A stretch of 64,000 bases of DNA from Solibacillus faecavium (GTDB lineage: Bacteria; Bacillota; Bacilli; Bacillales_A; Planococcaceae). The notes below the pieces were generated by a model. The model saw only the letters and a list, made by a program, of their open reading frames with translations. It had not been told where the DNA came from and did no database searches. Positions 21,471-31,282 of the stretch are shown piece by piece; the stretch's first letter is position 1; every line of letters begins with the position of its first letter. Location: NCBI RefSeq assembly GCF_014836905.1, contig NZ_JACSPZ010000008.1, positions 1-64,000 on the forward strand, given 5' to 3'. A program made the position numbers and the translations under genes.

Positions 21471-22013
21471 ATGACGCTGCCATGCTAAAACGAGTGCACG
21501 TACAATTTTATCACTCATAGAATAGGTAACATGAAGCCTTGTATTTTGAAGTACTTTAGCTTCCATAAAGCCTCCTACATTAACAATTCCCTTAATAGAA
21601 ACATTTCCAATGGGAGGCAATTCCTTTTTTACAGCCTTTCCAGGAAAAAGAGGACCATGCTGTATTAAAATTGAACCAATTGCATTAGACTCTCCTAAAC
21701 AAGCATCAATGGCGATGATGAATGCATTTTCATTCTCTTTTATAAGCTGTTCGTAACGGTCAACGATATTCAATGCATGCAGTGGTGCTTCTAGGGTTCC
21801 AACAACCGGGAATGGGAAAGAAAAGGTTTGGTGCAGCTGGCTACCGATAATCGGACCTAATGCATCCCCAGTCGAGCGGTCTGTACCGATACAACAAAAA
21901 ATAAGTTTTTCATGTTCAAATGGAACCATTTTCAAAAAGATTTCACTTAACTCCCAAACAGCGCTTGTCTGTTCATAATGGACGCTATAGTTTTGTGGAC
22001 AGGCTTGTGTCAC
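21387..22013 (-). CDS. yyaC: spore protease YyaC
   Basis: A 208-residue protein of the YyaC family, related in fold to germination protease. It shows IFCCIGTDRSTGDALGPIIGS, VVGTLEAPLHALN, IIAIDACLGESNAIGSI and NVGGFMEAKVLQNTRLH. YyaC lies near parB in B. subtilis too and is made in sporulating cells; this is the clearest sign of an endospore former here together with spoIIIJ. GTG start with AAAGGAGTG upstream. Convergent with, and overlapping, the DUF554 gene. Confidence 0.93.
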   Translation of the reverse strand: MTQACPQNYSVHYEQTSAVWELSEIFLKMVPFEHEKLIFCCIGTDRSTGDALGPIIGSQLHQTFSFPFPVVGTLEAPLHALNIVDRYEQLIKENENAFIIAIDACLGESNAIGSILIQHGPLFPGKAVKKELPPIGNVSIKGIVNVGGFMEAKVLQNTRLHVTYSMSDKIVRALVLAWQRHLLKQKNNRYEYPDHQNRWQQIGYSNFR

Positions 22014-22124
22014 TTGTAGTCACTCCTTTAAATTTAAGTGGATTACTCGAGAAATAGTGCAAAATACGATATTATTTATGCAGTATATTCATTTTTAAAG
22101 TTTGTTATACAAGAGGTGGTAAAT

Positions 22125-23042
22125 TTGGAAGAAGATTTGAAATTAGAAGAAGGAATTGATTTTGAAGATATAGCAACAACAGACTTAAAAGGACTTGCTC
22201 GCTATACAACAAAGCTTTGGGATTACGTCACAAGCCAGGATTTCTGGGATATGATTATATTGGCTAGCGCAAAAATCCTAGCAATCATCGTTATTTCATA
22301 TATCGTTGTTTTTGTTGGTAAAAAAGTGATTCATCGTATCTTTATGTTGCGCGTAAGAAATAATGAGCGCCGTCAACTTACAATAGTAAAGCTCTTACAA
22401 AGTGTACTAAGTTATTTAGTGTATTTCTCTGCTATTATGGGAATTTTATCTGCTGTGAATATACAAGTAGCCGGTTTATTAGCCGGGGCAGGTATTGCTT
22501 CTGTGGCCATTGCTTTTGGAGCCCAAAACTTAGTGAAGGATGTTATTACAGGATTCTTCATTATTTTAGAGGATCAGTTTGGTGTAGGAGATTTTGTAAA
22601 AATTAATACAGCAGAAGGTACCGTTATGGAAATTGGTCTTCGTACAACGAAAGTAAAGGGCATAACAGGGGAACAATTCATTATTCCAAATGGAAGCATT
22701 GTAGACGTTGTTAACTATTCCATTAATAACTCAAAAGCTACGATTAGTATGCAAATTCCCCTTGAGACAAATATTGAAAAAGTCCAAATGATAATTCAAA
22801 ACTATTTGGATACGTTGCCTGAAAAACACGAAGAGCTTGTTACTGCTCCTGTCTTTTTAGGAATCACAAATACGACAAGCACAGAAGCTACAATTGGCAT
22901 TACACTCGAAACATTGCCTTTACAACATTATTCAATTTCTCGAGTGATTCGAAAAGATGTAATGGATATCTTAACACGTAACGGTATCCCTCTTGCTGTA
23001 CCAAAAATGATGTTTTATGAGCGAAATCAAGGAGGAGAATAA
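22125..23042 (+). CDS. MscS-family mechanosensitive ion channel
   Basis: A 305-residue small-conductance mechanosensitive channel that opens on osmotic down-shock. An acidic N terminus is followed by three membrane segments. The third carries the pore-lining GLLAGAGIASVAIAFGAQNLVKD, followed by the beta domain GDFVKINTAEGTVMEIGLRTTK and FIIPNGSIVDVVNYS. The TTG at 22125 is chosen because GAGGTGG lies just upstream; an ATG at 22038 would add 29 residues without a ribosome site. Divergent from yyaC. Confidence 0.93.
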   Translation: MEEDLKLEEGIDFEDIATTDLKGLARYTTKLWDYVTSQDFWDMIILASAKILAIIVISYIVVFVGKKVIHRIFMLRVRNNERRQLTIVKLLQSVLSYLVYFSAIMGILSAVNIQVAGLLAGAGIASVAIAFGAQNLVKDVITGFFIILEDQFGVGDFVKINTAEGTVMEIGLRTTKVKGITGEQFIIPNGSIVDVVNYSINNSKATISMQIPLETNIEKVQMIIQNYLDTLPEKHEELVTAPVFLGITNTTSTEATIGITLETLPLQHYSISRVIRKDVMDILTRNGIPLAVPKMMFYERNQGGE

Positions 23043-23045
23043 AAG

Positions 23046-23246
23046 ATGGAAGCAAAACAATACGCTCTTAATGACGTTGTAGAAATGAAGAAACAACATC
23101 CTTGTGGCACAAACGAATGGAAAGTAATTCGACTAGGTGCTGATATTCGCATAAAGTGTGAGGGCTGCGGACATAGTGTTATGATTCCACGTCGTGAATT
23201 TGAGAAAAAAATGAAGAAAGTTTTACGTCAAGCAGAAGAAGTATAA
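23046..23246 (+). CDS. yyzM: DUF951 family protein (YyzM-like)
   Basis: A 66-residue protein with the DUF951 pattern: LNDVVEMKKQHPCGTNEWKV, then IKCEGCGHSVMIPRREFEKK. Two Cys pairs could bind a metal. It is encoded next to ychF in Bacillales. It starts 3 bp after the channel gene, with GGAGGAG upstream, so they are co-translated. No biochemical function is established. Confidence 0.92.
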   Translation: MEAKQYALNDVVEMKKQHPCGTNEWKVIRLGADIRIKCEGCGHSVMIPRREFEKKMKKVLRQAEEV

Positions 23247-23375
23247 AAGCAAAATAGACTTTTAAGTGTGTAATCAATATAATAGACAAGGTTATAGAAA
23301 TTTAATGGACAGAAAAATCCATATAATTTATGATTTCAAATAAAAATGAAGTGAATATAGAAAGGTTGTGTCAAA

Positions 23376-24476
23376 ATGGCATTAACAGCTGGTATCGTAG
23401 GTTTGCCGAACGTGGGGAAATCGACTTTATTCAATGCAATTACAAAAGCAGGTGCTCTTGCGGCTAACTATCCGTTCGCAACAATCGAACCAAACGTAGG
23501 TAGCGTAACTGTTCCAGATGAGCGTTTAGACAAATTAACAGAATTAGTTGTACCGAAGAAAACAGTTCCAACTACATTTGAATTTACAGATATCGCGGGT
23601 ATCGTAAAAGGCGCTTCTACTGGTGAAGGACTAGGGAATAAATTTTTAGCTCATATTCGTGAAGTAGACGCAATTTGCCAAGTTGTTCGCTGCTTTGAAG
23701 ACGAAAATATTACCCATGTTTCCGGCACAGTAAATCCAATTGATGATATTGAAGTTATTAACTTAGAGCTAATCTTAGCGGATATGGAATCAGTGGATAA
23801 GCGTATTGCACGCGTTGCAAAAATGGCAAAGCAAAAAGATAAAGAAGCAATGGTAGAAGAACCAATTCTTCAAAAAATTAAAGAAGTATTAGAAGCTGAA
23901 AAACCAGCTCGCGCGGTAGACCTTTCAGATGATGAGAAAAAGATCATCAAAGGATTACACCTTTTAACGATTAAACCAATGCTTTACGTTGCAAATGTTT
24001 CAGAGGATGAGGTAGCTGATCCATCTGAAAACAAATATGTAAAAATGGTTCAGGAATATGCAGCAACTGAAGGTGCTCAAGTAATTACAATCTGCGCAAA
24101 AATTGAAGAAGAAATTTCTGAGTTGGAAGATGAAGAGAAAAAAGAATTTTTAGCGGAATTAGGAATTGCTGAATCAGGGTTAGACCAATTAATTAAAGCT
24201 TCATATAGCTTATTAGGTTTAGCAACTTATTTCACTGCTGGTGTGCAAGAGGTTCGTGCGTGGACATTCCGTAAAGGGATGAAAGCACCACAATGCGCGG
24301 GTATTATTCACTCTGACTTTGAGCGTGGCTTTATCCGTGCTGAAACTGTGGCATATACGGATTTAGTAGAGTACGGTTCGAAGCCTGCTGCTAAAGAAGC
24401 AGGACGCGTACGCGCTGAAGGTAAAGAATACGTTGTACAAGATGGCGACGTACTGGAGTTCTTATTTAACGTATAA
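23376..24476 (+). CDS. ychF: redox-regulated ATPase YchF
   Basis: A 366-residue OBG-type P-loop protein (YyaF in B. subtilis) that binds ATP rather than GTP. G1 GLPNVGKSTLFNAIT is near residue 8 and G3 DIAGIVKGAS follows. The usual NKxD is replaced by a YchF-type segment (LYVANVSEDE). A C-terminal TGS domain ends in QDGDVLEFLFNV. The length is typical. ATG start with AAAGG upstream. Confidence 0.98.
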   Translation: MALTAGIVGLPNVGKSTLFNAITKAGALAANYPFATIEPNVGSVTVPDERLDKLTELVVPKKTVPTTFEFTDIAGIVKGASTGEGLGNKFLAHIREVDAICQVVRCFEDENITHVSGTVNPIDDIEVINLELILADMESVDKRIARVAKMAKQKDKEAMVEEPILQKIKEVLEAEKPARAVDLSDDEKKIIKGLHLLTIKPMLYVANVSEDEVADPSENKYVKMVQEYAATEGAQVITICAKIEEEISELEDEEKKEFLAELGIAESGLDQLIKASYSLLGLATYFTAGVQEVRAWTFRKGMKAPQCAGIIHSDFERGFIRAETVAYTDLVEYGSKPAAKEAGRVRAEGKEYVVQDGDVLEFLFNV

Positions 24477-24482
24477 AATTTA

Positions 24483-24535
24483 AGCGAAGGATATTGACCG
24501 GAAAATGATTTTCGGGGCAATCCCTTCGCTTTTTC
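24483..24535 (+). terminator. terminator of ychF
   Basis: Outer stem AGCGAAGG / CCTTCGCT (24483-24490, 24523-24530) with inner pairing and a T-rich tail; it may also serve the convergent DUF3267 gene. Confidence 0.8.
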
Positions 24536-24578
24536 TTATTCAATTTAGTCAGTGCATGATTATATTTCTGGAAAACAA

Positions 24579-25115
24579 TTAGTAATAAACATATAATTTT
24601 GGCTCTTTCGAATCGTCCTTTACAGTTGCATCGTTAGGGTATTTCCGCAATTCTTTATACATATAAAAATCGCCCATTGCTCCAGCTATTAAAAACGCTC
24701 CGACAATAACTAACATAAAGTTATCAAGCGTTAAACCGATAATTGTGGGTACAATACCTGTAGTCCAAAATGGAAGTAATAATGCTTTTTTCATGTCCGC
24801 ATTTGTTAGTGGTTTTTTTGTAGTGGCATAGGCGACACCAAGTTTTAAATTGATACCATAATCCAGTTCTTTATATGGAACCCCGCCAAATAGCATAAAA
24901 CCAATTAAGTGAAACGCTTCATGAAGAATAATGAGTACTATATATGCTACAAAAAAATTAAAAACATCAAACAAGGTAAATTCACCTGTAAAACGCTGAT
25001 GAATAAGGGCATTTAAACCAACTAATAAAACAATTAAAATGATAGTTAATATTAGATTATCCCGCGCTATCTTTTTCATATTCAATTCAATTACTACTGG
25101 CTTTTTATCATACAT
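24579..25115 (-). CDS. DUF3267 domain membrane protein, putative zinc metalloprotease
   Basis: A 178-residue membrane protein with four or five hydrophobic segments. The third carries LHEAFHLIGF, an HExxH zinc-protease motif inside the membrane, and a later segment carries AGAMGDFYMYKELRK, whose Asp could be the third ligand as in site-2-type proteases. This is the DUF3267 pattern. Substrate unknown. ATG start with GGGAGGG. Placed head-on between ychF and rpsF; B. subtilis has no counterpart at this position as far as I recall. Confidence 0.85.
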   Translation of the reverse strand: MYDKKPVVIELNMKKIARDNLILTIILIVLLVGLNALIHQRFTGEFTLFDVFNFFVAYIVLIILHEAFHLIGFMLFGGVPYKELDYGINLKLGVAYATTKKPLTNADMKKALLLPFWTTGIVPTIIGLTLDNFMLVIVGAFLIAGAMGDFYMYKELRKYPNDATVKDDSKEPKLYVYY

Positions 25116-25176
25116 AAAATCCCTCCCTTACAGAGAAGTATAACAAAAATTGAATAAACATAAGAGTTATATTAGG

Positions 25177-25205
25177 TTGCGTCTAATAGGAAACTATGTT
25201 ACAAT
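25177..25205 (+). promoter_or_regulatory. rpsF-ssb-rpsR promoter
   Basis: -35 TTGCGT (25177-25182) and -10 TACAAT (25200-25205), 17-bp spacer, about 85 bp upstream of rpsF. Confidence 0.6.
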
Positions 25206-25213
25206 TCATTGAT

Positions 25214-25262
25214 GTGAGTAATAAGAAGTTACTTACTCCTTGCTCCCTATTTAATAGGAGAG
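25214..25262 (+). promoter_or_regulatory. structured leader of rpsF, possible S6:S18 site
   Basis: Between promoter and rpsF are two hairpins: GAGTAA/TTACTC (25216-25238) and CTCCCTAT/ATAGGAG with a bulged C (25243-25260). Ribosomal S6-S18 operons often carry an autoregulatory leader bound by S6:S18. I could not verify the conserved core, so this is a candidate. Confidence 0.3.
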
Positions 25263-25291
25263 CCCAAGTCCATAAGGAGGTGCAAACACAA

Positions 25292-25582
25292 ATGAGAAAG
25301 TACGAATTAATGTACATCATCCGCCCAAACATTGAAGATGAAGCGAAGAAAGCTTTAGTAGAGCGTTTCAACGAGATCTTAACTTCAAATGGTGCAGAGA
25401 TCACAGAAGCAAAAGATTGGGGTAAGCGTCGTTTAGCTTACGAAATCAATGACTTCCGCGAAGGTTTCTACCAAATCGTGAAAGTTAACGCTGGTACTGA
25501 GGCTATCAACGAATATACTCGTTTAGCAAACATCAGCGAAGACATCATCCGTCACATCGCAGTACGCGAAGAAGAAAAATAA
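25292..25582 (+). CDS. rpsF: 30S ribosomal protein S6
   Basis: A 96-residue S6 protein, beginning [20 protein letters not shown] and ending VREEEK, which pairs with S18 in the 30S platform. The ATG at 25292 follows AAGGAGGTG at the proper distance; the in-frame stretch upstream lies in the leader. First gene of rpsF-ssb-rpsR. Confidence 0.98.
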   Translation: MRKYELMYIIRPNIEDEAKKALVERFNEILTSNGAEITEAKDWGKRRLAYEINDFREGFYQIVKVNAGTEAINEYTRLANISEDIIRHIAVREEEK

Positions 25583-25619
25583 TTTTTAACTTAAATGCTG
25601 AAAAAAGGAGGGTGCATTG

Positions 25620-26180
25620 ATGATTAACCGTGTAGTATTAGTCGGAAGACTTACAAAGGATCCAGAGCTTCGTTATACGCCGAGTGGAGTTCCAATGGCA
25701 CGTTTTACGGTTGCCGTAAATCGTACATTTTCGAGCCAGTCAGGTGAACGCGAAGCAGATTTCATAGGCTGTATTGCTTGGAGAAAACAAGCTGAAAACT
25801 TAGCAAACTTCATGAGAAAAGGGAGTTTGATTGGTGTAGAAGGTCGTATTCAAACAGGAAGCTTTGAAGGACAAGATGGAAAGCGTGTGTACACAACAGA
25901 TGTCATTGCCGATGCAGTGCAGTTCTTAGAACCGCGTGGAGGAGCAAATGCATCTCAAGGTTCACAAGGTCAACAATACAGTGGTGGGCAAAATTATGGT
26001 GGTCAGCCATCTTATAATCAGCCAAACCAGCAATTTGGAGGCTCGCAACAACCACAGGATTCTTACGGTTCTTATCAACAGCCATCTCAAAATCAGCAAA
26101 ATTATACACGAGTAGATGAAGATCCATTTGCGAATAGCAAAGGACCAATCGAAGTTTCTGAAGACGATTTACCGTTCTAA
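25620..26180 (+). CDS. ssb: single-stranded DNA-binding protein
   Basis: A 186-residue SSB. The OB fold (1-105) starts [23 protein letters not shown] and contains [22 protein letters not shown] Gln/Gly/Asn-rich linker follows, and the protein ends in the acidic tip EDDLPF that recruits replication and repair partners. The ATG at 25620 is preferred over a TTG 3 bp earlier because of GGAGGG and the family N terminus. Confidence 0.98.
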   Translation: MINRVVLVGRLTKDPELRYTPSGVPMARFTVAVNRTFSSQSGEREADFIGCIAWRKQAENLANFMRKGSLIGVEGRIQTGSFEGQDGKRVYTTDVIADAVQFLEPRGGANASQGSQGQQYSGGQNYGGQPSYNQPNQQFGGSQQPQDSYGSYQQPSQNQQNYTRVDEDPFANSKGPIEVSEDDLPF

Positions 26181-26224
26181 GAACTTGGCATCTATTATTA
26201 AAAATTAAAAGGAGGAACACGATA

Positions 26225-26461
26225 ATGGCACCACGTCGCGGAGGCCGCAAACGCCGTAAAGTTTGCTACTTCACTTCAAATAACATTACGCACATCGACT
26301 ACAAAGATGTAGATCTTTTAAAGAAATTCATCTCTGAGCGCGGTAAAATTTTACCACGTCGCGTAACTGGTACTTCTGCTAAATACCAACGTAAACTTAC
26401 AAATGCAATCAAAGTTTCACGTATTATGGCATTACTACCATTCGTTGCTGAAGAAAAATAA
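26225..26461 (+). CDS. rpsR: 30S ribosomal protein S18
   Basis: A 78-residue S18 with the basic start [16 protein letters not shown] and the conserved [21 protein letters not shown], which binds the 16S platform next to S6. Last gene of the operon, with AAAGGAGGAA before the ATG. Confidence 0.98.
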   Translation: MAPRRGGRKRRKVCYFTSNNITHIDYKDVDLLKKFISERGKILPRRVTGTSAKYQRKLTNAIKVSRIMALLPFVAEEK

Positions 26462-26468
26462 TATGTTT

Positions 26469-26513
26469 AAAAGTACAACACAGGCTTAATTGACCTCTGT
26501 TGTACTTTTTTTG
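26469..26513 (+). terminator. terminator of rpsF-ssb-rpsR
   Basis: Fifteen-base arms AAAGTACAACACAGG and CCTCTGTTGTACTTT with one mismatch, followed by T residues. Confidence 0.9.
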
Positions 26514-26540
26514 TTTTCTAAAGTTTTTGCCTATATTCCC

Positions 26541-26576
26541 ATAATAAAAGCTGCCACTAAAATTTCTTGTGGCAGC
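26541..26576 (-). terminator. terminator of the rbs operon
   Basis: GCTGCCAC (26550-26557) pairs with GTGGCAGC (26569-26576). On the minus strand it is followed by TTTTATTAT. A second weak hairpin (GTAACAG/CTGTTGC) lies between it and rbsB. Confidence 0.85.
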
Positions 26577-26622
26577 TACAGGAATGCAACAGCTATTTGC
26601 AGACTGTTACATGCATTATTAT

Positions 26623-27561
26623 TTATTTTGTAATTAACTCAAGCTTTACCGGTATAGTATTTTCAACTGTTTCACCGTTTAAATAAGCAATCGCAGTCTC
26701 CATCGCAATATTCCCGATTTCATCAGGCTTTTGTGCAACAGTAGCGGCTAGTTTCCCTGCCTTTACAGCAGCCACAGCATCGTCAGTCGCATCAAAGCCC
26801 ACTACGACAATCTTTTTACCCGAAGCAGAAATAGCTTCTTGTGCACCTAATGCCATTTCGTCATTGTGTGCAAATACGGCAGTAACATCAGGATTGGATT
26901 GCAGAATATTCTCCATTACCGTTAAGCCTTCTGAACGATTAAAATTTGCTGTTTGCTTTGCAACGACATTTAAAATACCTGTAACAGCTTCATTGAAGCC
27001 TTGCCCACGGTCACGTGCAGCAGAAGAACCTGCAACACCTTCCAATTCAACGACTTTGGCACCTTCACCGACTAACTCTGTAATATATTCACCAGCCAGC
27101 ATTCCGCCAGCCACGTTATCAGAAGCGATATGTGATACGACTTCGCCACCTTCAGATGAACGATCCACTGTAATCACAGGGATATTTACCGCATTCGCAG
27201 ATTCAACAGCAGTTGCAACAGCGACAGAATCTACCGGATTAATGATGATTAAATCAACTTTTTGTTGGATTAAATCTTCAATATCGGAAGCTTGCTTTGA
27301 CGCATTATCTTGCGCATCTACAACCGTTGTTTTCACTCCGAGCTCTTTTGCCTTTGCTTCCGCATTTTCACTTAGCGTCACGAAAAATGGATTGTTTAAA
27401 GTTGAAATAGATAAACCGATTGTCAACGTATCATTACTACTCTCAGAAGATGAAGCAGATGTACCAAAAGAAGGCTCCAAAGAGAAACCAGGCTTTACCG
27501 AACAAGCCGATAACATTACAGTGGCCATAAGTGCCATTAAAAATATCAATCGTTTTTTCAA
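26623..27561 (-). CDS. rbsB: ribose ABC transporter substrate-binding lipoprotein
   Basis: A 312-residue periplasmic-binding-protein-type lipoprotein that captures D-ribose for RbsAC. Signal peptide MKKRLIFLMALMATVMLSAC has the lipobox LSAC at residue 20, then a Ser-rich linker. The fold I sugar-binding motifs LSISTLNNPFF, LIINPVDSVAVATAVE, VDRSSEGG and FAHNDEMALGAQEA are present. TTG start with an AGTAGGTC element. Last gene of rbsRKDACB. Confidence 0.95.
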   Translation of the reverse strand: MKKRLIFLMALMATVMLSACSVKPGFSLEPSFGTSASSSESSNDTLTIGLSISTLNNPFFVTLSENAEAKAKELGVKTTVVDAQDNASKQASDIEDLIQQKVDLIIINPVDSVAVATAVESANAVNIPVITVDRSSEGGEVVSHIASDNVAGGMLAGEYITELVGEGAKVVELEGVAGSSAARDRGQGFNEAVTGILNVVAKQTANFNRSEGLTVMENILQSNPDVTAVFAHNDEMALGAQEAISASGKKIVVVGFDATDDAVAAVKAGKLAATVAQKPDEIGNIAMETAIAYLNGETVENTIPVKLELITK

Positions 27562-27577
27562 GCTAATGACCTACTTT

Positions 27578-28519
27578 CTATGCTGTTTTTTTACGGTCAA
27601 TTAATACCGCGATTAAAATAACAATTCCTTTTACAACTTGTTGGAAGAATGAAGAAACACCGATTAAGTTTAACCCGTTATTCAACACACCAATAATTAA
27701 GGCACCAACTAATGTACCAAAAATCCAACCTTTACCGCCTGTTAAACTTGTACCACCTAAAACCACTGCTGCAATAGCATCTAACTCATAAGAAGTACCA
27801 GCTGTTGGCTGTGCAGAGTTAAGGCGAGATGTTAAAATTAGTGCGGATAACGCAGCTAACATACCTGTTAATGAATAGACGGCAATTTTTACACGATCTA
27901 CATTGATTCCTGATAATTTAGATGCTGCTTCATTACCGCCTACTGCATAAACACGGCGACCGAATGTTGTTTTATGCATAATTACATATAACGCAATGAA
28001 AGCTAGAATCATGGTACATACCGGAACTGGAATACCGAAGAAGTATCCTTTCCCTAACATTTGGAATGTAATTTCATTTCCTAAGTTAGAAACAGGGCGA
28101 CCATCCGTGTATACTAACGTTAATCCACGGTAAATTGTCATTGTTGCCAATGTTGCGATGAATGGTGCAACTTTCCCTTTTGCGATAATAACACCATTTA
28201 CAGCACCTAGAATAGCGCCTAACAGTAAGGCAGCAAAAATTGTTAACACTGGGTCCATACCTGAAGCAAGCATTGTGGCAGCAACGGCTCCTGTAAGGGC
28301 TAATGTCGAGCCAACCGATAAATCGATGCCGCCGGTTAAAATAACAAAAGTCATACCAAATGCAATAAGTGCGCTAATTGATACTTGACGTAAAATATTT
28401 AAAATATTATCTGTTGTCATAAAGCTTGGATTTAAAATTGTAATAACAATTACAATTAAAAATAATCCTAAAAGAGGACCTAGCTTTCCTAACATTTCTT
28501 TTGAGCTAGTTTTTAACAA
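27578..28519 (-). CDS. rbsC: ribose ABC transporter permease
   Basis: A 313-residue permease with eight to ten membrane segments. It has [21 protein letters not shown] and the cytoplasmic coupling segment [22 protein letters not shown], which are signatures of the RbsC/XylH/AraH family. TTG start with GGAGGAGAAG. It overlaps the end of rbsA by 14 bp. Confidence 0.96.
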   Translation of the reverse strand: MLKTSSKEMLGKLGPLLGLFLIVIVITILNPSFMTTDNILNILRQVSISALIAFGMTFVILTGGIDLSVGSTLALTGAVAATMLASGMDPVLTIFAALLLGAILGAVNGVIIAKGKVAPFIATLATMTIYRGLTLVYTDGRPVSNLGNEITFQMLGKGYFFGIPVPVCTMILAFIALYVIMHKTTFGRRVYAVGGNEAASKLSGINVDRVKIAVYSLTGMLAALSALILTSRLNSAQPTAGTSYELDAIAAVVLGGTSLTGGKGWIFGTLVGALIIGVLNNGLNLIGVSSFFQQVVKGIVILIAVLIDRKKTA

Positions 28520-30002
28520 CTTCTTCTCCTCCTGTTGCGTAATGCATAATAGTTTCTTGTGTTAAGTCAACGTTGTCTAAAATGGCTGTTTGACGTCCTT
28601 CGTGCATGATCATTACACGGTCCGCCATACCTAACACTTCCGTTAGCTCTGAGGAAATCATTAAAATGGCTACACCTTCCTCGGCTAACTGGTTCATAAT
28701 CGAGTAGATTTCTTTTTTTGCACCGATATCAACACCGCGAGTCGGTTCATCCAAGATTAAAATATCCGGTTTTGTACTTAACCATTTCGCGATAACTACC
28801 TTTTGCTGATTCCCGCCGCTTAATGAGCCAACAGCTTGTGTCGCATCACTGCAGCGAATATTTAGCTGTTCAATATATTTTGCTGCTTGTAATTGCTCTT
28901 GTTGTGTTTGAACAAAGCTACCCTTTGCAATTGATTTCAAATTTGTTAAAAACATATTTTCTTTAATTGAAAAATCTAGTACAAGACCCTCTGTTTTACG
29001 GTCTTCTGTTACAAATCCAATTCCGTGTTTCATCGCTTGGATCGGATTTTTTATCGTCACCTTTTCACCGTGGATTAAAATCTCACCTTTTGACTTTTTA
29101 AGGTTTCCGAAAATTGCTTGAGCCACTTCTGTACGGCCTGCTCCCATTAAACCGGCAAAGGCCAAGATTTCCCCTTTACGAATTTGGAAGTTAATATCTT
29201 TGCATACCGCAGGACATGTTAGCCCTTTTACTTCTAACGCAACCTCACCAATTTTTGCGTCACGGCTTGGATAACGTTCACCAAGTTCACGTCCAACCAT
29301 CATTTTGACTACTTCATCAAAAGTTGTACTAGTAATTTCACGTACGCCAACATATTCACCATCACGCAAAATCGTAATACGATCACAAATTGCAAAAATT
29401 TCTTCCATACGATGCGAAATATATACAAAGGAAATACCTTTCGCTTTTAGTTCGCGAATCGTTTCAAAAAGCGTTTCAATTTCACGGTCTGTTAAAGCAG
29501 CTGTCGGTTCATCCATTACGATGTATTTCGCTTCTGAATTAATTGCTTTGGCAATTTCAATGAGTTGTTGTTTTCCCACTGATAAGGAACCTGCATGCTG
29601 ACGTACATCAATGTGTAAGCCGAGTTTTCCTAAAAGGGTCTGTGCTTCTTTGTTCATTTCGCGCGTACACAGGAATCCCGTACGACCAATTGTTTTTTCT
29701 TTTCCTAAAAACAAGTTTTCCGCTACAGATAAATGCGGCAGAATATTTAATTCTTGGTGAATTACGTGAATACCTAAACTTTCCGCGTCCTTTGCAGAAG
29801 TAAAGGTATAGGACTGGCCATCTACCAGCACATCACCTTCGTCACGTGAGTAGATGCCAGACAGAATCTTCATCATTGTTGATTTACCGGCACCATTTTC
29901 ACCCATTAGCGCGTGGATTTCTCCATCTAAAAGTGTGAATTCAACATTGTTTAATACGACATTGCCGCTGAATGCTTTTTTTATGCCCTTCATTTCGATC
30001 AT
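28506..30002 (-). CDS. rbsA: ribose ABC transporter ATP-binding protein
   Basis: A 498-residue protein with two fused ABC domains. The first has a full Walker [10 protein letters not shown] and [14 protein letters not shown]. The second has the degenerate Walker [10 protein letters not shown] usual for sugar ATPases of this class, with [15 protein letters not shown] and [13 protein letters not shown]. It energises ribose import through RbsC. ATG start with an AGGTAGGTG element. Confidence 0.97.
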   Translation of the reverse strand: MIEMKGIKKAFSGNVVLNNVEFTLLDGEIHALMGENGAGKSTMMKILSGIYSRDEGDVLVDGQSYTFTSAKDAESLGIHVIHQELNILPHLSVAENLFLGKEKTIGRTGFLCTREMNKEAQTLLGKLGLHIDVRQHAGSLSVGKQQLIEIAKAINSEAKYIVMDEPTAALTDREIETLFETIRELKAKGISFVYISHRMEEIFAICDRITILRDGEYVGVREITSTTFDEVVKMMVGRELGERYPSRDAKIGEVALEVKGLTCPAVCKDINFQIRKGEILAFAGLMGAGRTEVAQAIFGNLKKSKGEILIHGEKVTIKNPIQAMKHGIGFVTEDRKTEGLVLDFSIKENMFLTNLKSIAKGSFVQTQQEQLQAAKYIEQLNIRCSDATQAVGSLSGGNQQKVVIAKWLSTKPDILILDEPTRGVDIGAKKEIYSIMNQLAEEGVAILMISSELTEVLGMADRVMIMHEGRQTAILDNVDLTQETIMHYATGGEEVVKN

Positions 30003-30017
30003 ATTCCGACACCTACC

Positions 30018-30407
30018 TTAAAAAATTACGCCACTTTGCAGCATGATGTTAGCGTATGGCGTCATTTCACCAGTGCGAATAATGACTTTTGCTTCGCTTG
30101 ACATCTGTTTGAATTGCTCATGTGTTAAATATGTAACCGGTTCCACATTTTTCAAAATAAATGAATGAATTGTTTCGTTTGCCACTTTAATTTCTTCAGC
30201 TAAGTAACTATGTTCTACCTCTAAATCTTGTAACACAGTTTCTAAAATAGCTTTAAATCCGGGTTCCCCTAATTTATAAGCTAAATCTATACATGTGACA
30301 CCTTCTGGAATCGGTAAGCCACAATCTGCAATGACAATTTTATCTGTATGACCTAAACGTGCAAATATACCTGCTAATTCACGGTTTAAAATGCCTTGTT
30401 TTTTCAT
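30018..30407 (-). CDS. rbsD: D-ribose pyranase
   Basis: A 129-residue RbsD that interconverts pyranose and furanose forms of ribose before phosphorylation. Family marks are GILNRELAGIFARLGHTDKIVIADCGLPIP at the N terminus with the catalytic His near residue 20, and GEMTPYANIMLQSGV at the C terminus. Start overlaps rbsK by 4 bp (ATGA). Confidence 0.97.
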   Translation of the reverse strand: MKKQGILNRELAGIFARLGHTDKIVIADCGLPIPEGVTCIDLAYKLGEPGFKAILETVLQDLEVEHSYLAEEIKVANETIHSFILKNVEPVTYLTHEQFKQMSSEAKVIIRTGEMTPYANIMLQSGVIF

Positions 30408-31282
30408 TTTGTGCCTTCCTTTCGAGCAACCACTTCCTCTAATTTTGGCATACCACCTTGAGCGCCAAATTTTTCAACGGATAATGAGGCTGCAATATTT
30501 GCGAAAAATACTGCTTCTTCAATTGATTGTCCATTTGTAACAGCATGCGCGAATGCACCGTTAAATGTATCCCCGGCACCTGTTGTATCAACAGCTATCG
30601 TTTTGTATCCTTTTACATGTACATGTTTTTCACCATCAAAGTAGCGCGCACCATTATCGCCTAATGTCACAATTAATTGATTTGGATATTTCTCTAATGC
30701 TGCTTCTACATCATTTTCAAATAATAGAGCACACTCAGTTTCATTTGGTGTTAAGTACTTTATATATGGCATCCATTCTATATCGAAGTTTGCTGCTGGA
30801 GCAGGGTTAAATAGTACTGGCACTTGAAGCTCTTTACATAATTTCAAGCTGTATTCAATCGTTTCTACTGGGATTTCAAGCTGCATTACAACTAACTGAC
30901 TGTTTTCAATAACAGTTTTAGCAGAAGCAATCACCTCTGGGGTTACTTTAGAATTGGCACCTGGTACAACGACAATACGATTATCTGATTCATAAAGTAA
31001 AATATTGGCGATGCCTGTTGCCCCATTTGTATTCATAACTAAGCTAGTATTTATATTTTCTTCATTTAGATTCGCACGAAGTTCCGTACCGAAACTATCT
31101 GAGCCAACAGCACCTAACATTTTAACTTGACTGCCTAAGCGCGCAGCAGCTACAGCCTGGTTTGCACCTTTACCGCCTGGAACCGTTGTAAATAGATTTC
31201 CTAAAACGGTCTCTCCTTGTTTTGGAAATACCTCCATTTGAACGACTAGGTCCATATTGATACTTCCTATTACCGTTATCAT
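30404..31282 (-). CDS. rbsK: ribokinase
   Basis: A 292-residue PfkB-family kinase that phosphorylates ribose to ribose-5-phosphate. It shows the first PfkB motif GGKGANQAVAAARLG near residue 36 and the second DTTGAGDTFNGAFAHA with the catalytic Asp. The length fits ribokinases. Start overlaps the rbsR stop by 4 bp, giving tight coupling. Confidence 0.97.
   Translation of the reverse strand: MITVIGSINMDLVVQMEVFPKQGETVLGNLFTTVPGGKGANQAVAAARLGSQVKMLGAVGSDSFGTELRANLNEENINTSLVMNTNGATGIANILLYESDNRIVVVPGANSKVTPEVIASAKTVIENSQLVVMQLEIPVETIEYSLKLCKELQVPVLFNPAPAANFDIEWMPYIKYLTPNETECALLFENDVEAALEKYPNQLIVTLGDNGARYFDGEKHVHVKGYKTIAVDTTGAGDTFNGAFAHAVTNGQSIEEAVFFANIAASLSVEKFGAQGGMPKLEEVVARKEGTK

Noticed and set aside
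26864-27604. 246-codon open frame opposite rbsB
   Set aside because: Shadow of rbsB; no ribosome site, no recognisable domain.
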